From Sedimentisphaerales bacterium (GTDB lineage Bacteria > Planctomycetota > Phycisphaerae > Sedimentisphaerales > SG8-4), in NCBI GenBank assembly GCA_016932895.1, contig JAFGCA010000582.1:1-9442 (forward strand): 9,442 nt of DNA. Direction: 5' to 3'. The translations under genes were made by a program, and so were the position numbers. Below, one piece after another: positions 5,693 through 9,442 of this stretch. Below the pieces are notes generated by a model. That model saw nothing but the letters and a program-made list of their open reading frames with translations. It made no database searches and was not told the DNA's origin. Within the stretch, counting starts at the first letter, position 1. Every line of letters starts with the position of its first letter.

Positions 5693-8323
5693 TCACTCCT
5701 CTTCGAGGATAGTGACGGTCCCGCGGTCGGCGTCCACGCGGAGCATCTGGCCCGTTTTGATGATTTTCGAGGCGGGACCGACGTTGGCGACGGCGGGGAT
5801 ACCGTACTCGCGGGCGATGATCGCGCCGTGCGAGAGGACGCCCCCCATGTCCATGACCACGCCGGCGGCCGGCAGGAAGTACGGCGTCCAGGCCGGGTCG
5901 GTGAAGGGCGCGACCAGGATCTCGCCCGCCTCGACGTGCTGGTTATCGTCGGTGCGCAGGACGACACGGGCCAGGCCGGTGACAACGCCGGGAGAAACGG
6001 CGATGCCGTTTAGGACTTTCACATCGGTATCGACTTGCGGCGCCACGTGCTTGTCCGGATCGAATCGGCCGATCACCACCGGCGGCGGCGCGAGCGCGCA
6101 ATTCCTCTCGTATTCGGCCCGGCGGGTCGCGATGCGCGCGGTCACGTCGAAGTCGACCGTACCGCTGACAACAGGCTGGACCTCGGGGATCTCCAGGAAG
6201 AAGATATCGTCGCGATGCGCCAGGGTCCCTTTCTCTTGCAAGCGCTGACCCAACGCCAGCAGGATGCGACGGAAGGCAGCAACCTGGCGGACGGCTTCGT
6301 TCTTCCAGTTCTCCCGGTCGCGAGCCACCTTCCGGGTGCGCTTTAGGGACCAGTTGAAGATCCCGCGCTTGATGCGGCTCTTGAGCTTCTGTCGGCATCG
6401 CTCGGCCAGTTCGGCACCGGCCCGGGCAAGCTGTGCCTGCTTCTGGACGGGATCGATCCGGTCGACCGAACGGAGGTAATTGCGTACGAGGTCCAGGACG
6501 TAGTCCGGCGTCTCGGCCCAGCGGGCGTTGATGAACTCCAGTTCGCCGCGGCAATGGTGCCCATGTTCGGTCATAAACCGGTCCCAGGAATCGAGAAACT
6601 GCGGACCGGCCTTGGTGTCACCGAGCCTGGACCGAATGTCGCCCCAGTTGGCGTCGGACAGGACGATGTGTTCCGTCTCCGGATCGTCGTGTGCCAGGGC
6701 GGCGAGGCGCCACAGGTCGAGCCCCGCTTCGGTATCGGCGATGCCGCCCTGAGCGGCGAGGAGTCTGTAGGCTGACGTCATATCCTCGTCACCGAGCCAG
6801 CGCTGGCAGACCTTCTGAAACAGGGCGATGGCCAAGCCACCCGGCAGGAGGAAGAGCAAATTGATGTCTTTGAGGTTGTCATGGAGTGTCTCACCGATCA
6901 TCCGAGCCAGTTCATCGGTGCTGGTGGCGTCAACGTCGAGACGATCCAACTCGTCGTTTCGCGCCGTGAATCGAGCCATATAGGCGTCGCCCCTCCTGGT
7001 TCGGTTGGAGTAGATTTCATACATGTTGCGTGGCCAGGAGAGGATGTATTTGGGCCAACTGAAGCCCACGTCAGGCAGGTCTTCCTCGGTTATGTCCAAC
7101 TGGCCCAGTTCGTCCATTCTGGCCTGATCGCCACCAAACATGCTATTTAGCCGCGTTATTTTGGACAGTGGTATGACTCGATGGATCGCGGCCATTCCCG
7201 GGTTGGCGTGCCAGTAGAGGCGGCCGGCGACGAGTCCGGCCGGGGGATACTTCGCTGCGTCCCAACCTACAAGACGCGCCAACCCACCCATCAGCGGTAT
7301 GAGCATCTCCCGCATCATCGACCAGGTCATGGGCGTCAAGACATCGGGGGCGACTTCGCCCAGGTTGGAGTTGGTCCAGACCTGGCGGTCGGCCCAGGGC
7401 TTCGGCTCGGGGATGACAGTGATGGGTCGGCTTTGGAGGAACCAGAGCCGGCCGCTGCGGACGGCCCATTCGATGTCTTGGGGGCATCCCAGCTTCTCCT
7501 CAATGCTCCTGACGCGGCGTGCCAGTCGCCTGGCCGTCTTGATATGCAGAGACGGCTCGGAGGCGCTCGAAGAGGCGCTCATTGTGTAGCTGCGCAGACC
7601 CTCGGGGGAATCCCAGCAAATCAGGGATAGCTTCTTCTTGCGCAGGACCAGACGATCGGGGCGGACCCTGCCCGAGACGAGCGCATCGCCCAGGCCGCGA
7701 CAGGACTCGATAACAATCCGACTGGGGCTGCCGGTGATCGGATCGAGGGTAAATGCGACGCCGGCGGCCTCGGCGTCAATCTGCCGTTGCACGATGACCG
7801 CCATCTCGACCTGTTCGTGGTCGATCCCGTTGCGGCGGCGATACTCGAAGGCCCGCTCGGTCCACAGCGACGCCCAGCACTTCTTGATCGCCTCCAGGCA
7901 GCCCTCCAGCGAGGTCACGTTCAGAACCGTCTCGTATTGCCCCGCAAACGAGTGCCCGGGCAAATCCTCGGCCGTCGCCGAGGAGCGTACGGCCACGGTG
8001 TCGGTCCCGAGTCGGTTGTATGCCGCTGCCATCGATTCACGAAGATGGTCCCGAAGAGGCTGGTCGACAATGAGCTGCCGAATTCGCGCAAGGACCGGCT
8101 GCGGGTTGTCTGTCTGGGCGTCGAGCGCCTGGACCAGTGATGCGATGCGCGTGCGAAGGTCATCGGCGTCCAGATGTTCTTCGAACGCCGAGGTGGTCAG
8201 GAAGAAGCAGAGAGGGACCTTCATGCCAAGGCTGTGGAGTCTGCACAGACTCGCCGCCTTCGGGCCAACGAGAGGGCCGTCTGAGGGTTTCAACCGTTTT
8301 GTCGGCCAGACAATGAGCTTCAC
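5693..8323 (-). CDS. PEP synthase / rifampicin phosphotransferase-like protein (ATP-grasp + phosphohistidine swivel domains)
   Basis: The 876-residue product has the dikinase layout: an N-terminal ATP-binding domain (PPDK_N, about 1-305), a long middle domain (about 310-770) and a C-terminal swivelling His domain (about 785-873). Catalytic features are intact: K22 in VGPKAASL, R113 in VAVRSSATAED, E285 in QDIEWAV, Q297 and R299 in FLQSRPIT, and phospho-acceptor His832 in GGVLSHGAIIAREYGIPAV. Length and domain order fit rifampicin phosphotransferase (ATP + rifampicin + water to 21-phosphorifampicin, AMP and Pi) better than the central-metabolism PEP synthase, since no PEP/pyruvate TIM-barrel is visible. 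The middle region reads HGHHCRGELEFINARWAETPDYVL, which resembles but is not the rifamycin-enzyme text, so the acceptor is unknown. The start is GTG at 8323, the only start codon downstream of an in-frame stop at 8357-8359 that keeps the family N-terminus. Cytoplasmic. It is third in the PadR operon, 49 bp after the second gene. Confidence 0.85.
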   Translation of the reverse strand: MKLIVWPTKRLKPSDGPLVGPKAASLCRLHSLGMKVPLCFFLTTSAFEEHLDADDLRTRIASLVQALDAQTDNPQPVLARIRQLIVDQPLRDHLRESMAAAYNRLGTDTVAVRSSATAEDLPGHSFAGQYETVLNVTSLEGCLEAIKKCWASLWTERAFEYRRRNGIDHEQVEMAVIVQRQIDAEAAGVAFTLDPITGSPSRIVIESCRGLGDALVSGRVRPDRLVLRKKKLSLICWDSPEGLRSYTMSASSSASEPSLHIKTARRLARRVRSIEEKLGCPQDIEWAVRSGRLWFLQSRPITVIPEPKPWADRQVWTNSNLGEVAPDVLTPMTWSMMREMLIPLMGGLARLVGWDAAKYPPAGLVAGRLYWHANPGMAAIHRVIPLSKITRLNSMFGGDQARMDELGQLDITEEDLPDVGFSWPKYILSWPRNMYEIYSNRTRRGDAYMARFTARNDELDRLDVDATSTDELARMIGETLHDNLKDINLLFLLPGGLAIALFQKVCQRWLGDEDMTSAYRLLAAQGGIADTEAGLDLWRLAALAHDDPETEHIVLSDANWGDIRSRLGDTKAGPQFLDSWDRFMTEHGHHCRGELEFINARWAETPDYVLDLVRNYLRSVDRIDPVQKQAQLARAGAELAERCRQKLKSRIKRGIFNWSLKRTRKVARDRENWKNEAVRQVAAFRRILLALGQRLQEKGTLAHRDDIFFLEIPEVQPVVSGTVDFDVTARIATRRAEYERNCALAPPPVVIGRFDPDKHVAPQVDTDVKVLNGIAVSPGVVTGLARVVLRTDDNQHVEAGEILVAPFTDPAWTPYFLPAAGVVMDMGGVLSHGAIIAREYGIPAVANVGPASKIIKTGQMLRVDADRGTVTILEEE

Positions 8324-8372
8324 ATGTACCCCGTGTGCGCAGCGCTCTATGCGATGTCACGGCGCGGGTTGA

Positions 8373-8951
8373 TCAAAGGCCACACGAGTAAAGGAAGAAC
8401 GCCTTGCCGATGATCTGATCGTTTCGGACGGAGACATCCGGCTCACCGTTCCGGCGAACCACGACAGTGTCCCGACCCGCGTTGACCTGCCTGACGATGC
8501 CGACCTTGCAATCCGCGTCGAGCCGGAAAACGATCACGTCATTGGCGTCTACGTGCCTGCTGAGCTTGTTCACCAGGACCCTCGAATGCGCCGGCACCCG
8601 CGGAGACACCGAATCCGTCGTCACCCGGAACGCTTCGAGGGCCGTGGCCTTGAGCGCGAACGCCAGGACGACTGCCGCTGCCAGGTTCAGAGGCAGACGC
8701 CGTGCCTGTTTCTTGAGATAGGTCCTGAACCGACCTTTGGCCCGTGCGATCATCGTCCCCAACTCTTCCGGACTCCCAAATTCCTTCTCTACCATTTTCA
8801 TAACCTCGCTTTCCGATCGATTCTGTCTCTCGCCGGCGTCTAACAACTCCGACAGGTGACACTGGAGCTCACCCCGGACGCGTCGGGCGTCCCGAGGCGC
8901 CAGATCCGCGATTTCGACGATCCTGTTCAGGTATTGTTCAAGAAGGTGCAT
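8373..8951 (-). CDS. HAAS-domain membrane protein fused to a degenerate signal-peptidase-I-like (S26) domain
   Basis: The 192-residue product has two parts. Residues 1-72 match the HAAS (permease-prefix/DUF1700-like) pattern: helical YLNRIVEIA, GELQCHLSELLDAG and EFGSPEELGTMI, a domain typically encoded beside PadR regulators. A single membrane helix spans about 87-105. The rest follows signal peptidase I boxes: EAFRVTTDSVSPRV (106-119) aligns with the catalytic-Ser box EAFRIPSGSMEPTL, placing S114 at the nucleophile. DANDVIVFR (135-143) matches GDIVVFR, and IIGKAFF (180-186) matches the C-terminal box. The general-base Lys of the KRVVG box is replaced: GIVRQVNAGRDTV has Val153-Arg154 there, and the GDNR...DSR box is absent. 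It may be a non-catalytic sensor or scaffold, or an enzyme with a changed dyad. Start ATG 8951 has GAGG at 8959-8962 (minus strand) with a seven-base spacer and overlaps the padR end by 14 bp, implying translational coupling. Confidence 0.75.
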   Translation of the reverse strand: MHLLEQYLNRIVEIADLAPRDARRVRGELQCHLSELLDAGERQNRSESEVMKMVEKEFGSPEELGTMIARAKGRFRTYLKKQARRLPLNLAAAVVLAFALKATALEAFRVTTDSVSPRVPAHSRVLVNKLSRHVDANDVIVFRLDADCKVGIVRQVNAGRDTVVVRRNGEPDVSVRNDQIIGKAFFLYSCGL

Positions 8952-9285
8952 GGGCGGACCTCAACACAAGGGTCATGCCTCTGACGATCTCCGACCAGGT
9001 CTCCAGGTCTTTCTCAAGAGATCGTTTTCCCTTGGGGGTCAGTTCGTAGTAGAGACGTCTGCGGCCGCCGGCCGGGTCTCTTTCCTCTCTGCTGGTACGG
9101 ATCAGTCCCTTCTTCTCCAGGGAATACAGCAGCGGGTACAGCGTGCCCTGGCCGATGGAGAAGACCTGTTCGCTCCGCAGGGCCAGGGTCGTGGCAATCT
9201 CATATCCGTACATCGGGCGCCGGGAGAGCAACTCCAGCACCAGCGTACGCACGCACCCCTTACGATACTGCACTCGTGAATCCAT
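8938..9285 (-). CDS. PadR-family transcriptional regulator
   Basis: The 115-residue product is a short PadR protein with a winged helix-turn-helix and a short C-terminal dimerisation helix. Family marks are MYGYEIATTL (25-34), FSIGQGTLYPLLYSLEKKGLI (42-62, recognition helix and turn) and GRRRLYYELTPKGKRSLE (74-91, the wing). These proteins usually repress their own operon and release DNA when a small ligand or stress signal is sensed. I chose ATG 9285 because AAGG at 9293-9296 (minus strand) lies seven bases upstream. The longer form from ATG 9300 would add five residues, has no ribosome binding site, and would start only about ten bases after the predicted transcript start. It is the first gene of the operon, overlapping the HAAS/S26 gene. 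A perfect palindrome over its promoter is the likely autoregulatory operator. Confidence 0.92.
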   Translation of the reverse strand: MDSRVQYRKGCVRTLVLELLSRRPMYGYEIATTLALRSEQVFSIGQGTLYPLLYSLEKKGLIRTSREERDPAGGRRRLYYELTPKGKRSLEKDLETWSEIVRGMTLVLRSAHAPS

Positions 9286-9303
9286 TGAGCTACCTTGCAT
9301 TGA

Positions 9304-9324
9304 ATACTATGTACTACATAGTAT
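9304..9324. promoter_or_regulatory. PadR operator: perfect 10+1+10 palindrome
   Basis: ATACTATGTA and TACATAGTAT flank a single central C with no mismatch. The ATGT...ACAT and ATACT...AGTAT halves are those seen in PadR-type operators. It overlaps the predicted -10 element of the operon, so binding would block RNA polymerase. The site is AT-rich in an otherwise GC-rich region. Confidence 0.8.
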
Positions 9325-9345
9325 CGCAATCCAACGCGGAGTCAA
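9318..9345 (-). promoter_or_regulatory. Promoter of the PadR - HAAS/S26 - dikinase-like operon
   Basis: On the minus strand, TTGACT (9345-9340) and TACTAT (9323-9318) are 16 bp apart. The -10 lies inside the upstream half of the palindromic operator. The predicted start near 9311 gives a leader of about 25 bases to ATG 9285. Confidence 0.6.
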
Positions 9346-9442
9346 TAGATTTTTCGAGACTGTAGCAACGTTACAGAGCATAGTTATCCCGTTTCGCGGC
9401 GTTGTTGATGAAGGGTGACGGTGGTCCGGCGGCGTGCAGGAG
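9346..9442. other. Right-edge region without a supported gene
   Basis: These 97 bases lie upstream of the padR promoter. A short frame from ATG 9408 is open to the window end but has no ribosome binding site and is too short to judge. AGGAG at the last five bases (9438-9442) could be a ribosome binding site for a divergent gene starting just outside. Confidence 0.3.

Noticed and set aside
5559..6248. Plus-strand open frame (229 codons) entering the dikinase-like gene
   Set aside because: It overlaps the conserved C-terminal swivel domain on the other strand. Its composition (Ser/Arg/Thr-rich) is that of a frame shadow.
1..9442. CRISPR array, tRNA or rRNA genes, insertion-sequence transposase
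   Set aside because: No regularly spaced direct repeats, cloverleaf or rRNA motifs, or transposase motifs were seen on either strand. The only repeat element is the palindrome at 3349-3417.

Overview
The window is GC-rich bacterial DNA that most likely comes from a planctomycete of the Phycisphaerae/Sedimentisphaerales type. Three things suggest this: a short secreted protein ending in a VPAPGA-hydrophobic-RWRK (PEP-CTERM-like) sorting tail, a cluster of exported glycoside hydrolases of families common in that phylum (GH172/DUF2961, GH29, a GH43-like propeller), and a PadR/HAAS pair. The assignment is an inference from gene content, since no rRNA or marker gene is present.

Layout, left to right. 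Positions 1-372 hold the 3' end of a 3-isopropylmalate dehydrogenase (leuB-type) gene, followed by a strong GC-rich hairpin at 425-450. Positions 527-4734 hold three co-oriented genes for exported carbohydrate-active enzymes: a DUF2961/GH172 enzyme, a GH29 alpha-L-fucosidase and a GH43-like five-bladed propeller protein. The gaps between them are about 24 and 35 bp, and an intrinsic terminator closes the set at 4824-4856. Together they look like a small locus for removing fucose and furanosyl-type sugars from a complex glycan in the periplasm. The fucosidase gene carries a 69-bp REP-like double palindrome inserted in frame between its catalytic and C-terminal domains. Positions 4957-5583 hold a lone PEP-CTERM-like secreted protein with its own near-consensus promoter.

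The right half is one convergent operon on the minus strand, read from 9345 down to 5693. It contains a PadR-family repressor, a small membrane protein that fuses an N-terminal HAAS domain to a degenerate signal-peptidase-I-like (S26) domain, and an 876-residue PEP-synthase/rifampicin-phosphotransferase-like enzyme. The first two genes overlap by 14 bp, and the third follows after 49 bp. A perfect 10+1+10 palindrome lies over the -10 region of the operon promoter and is the likely PadR operator, so the operon is probably autorepressed. This PadR - HAAS/pseudo-S26 - dikinase-like operon is the least conventional part of the window. The last ~100 bp hold no gene that can be supported.
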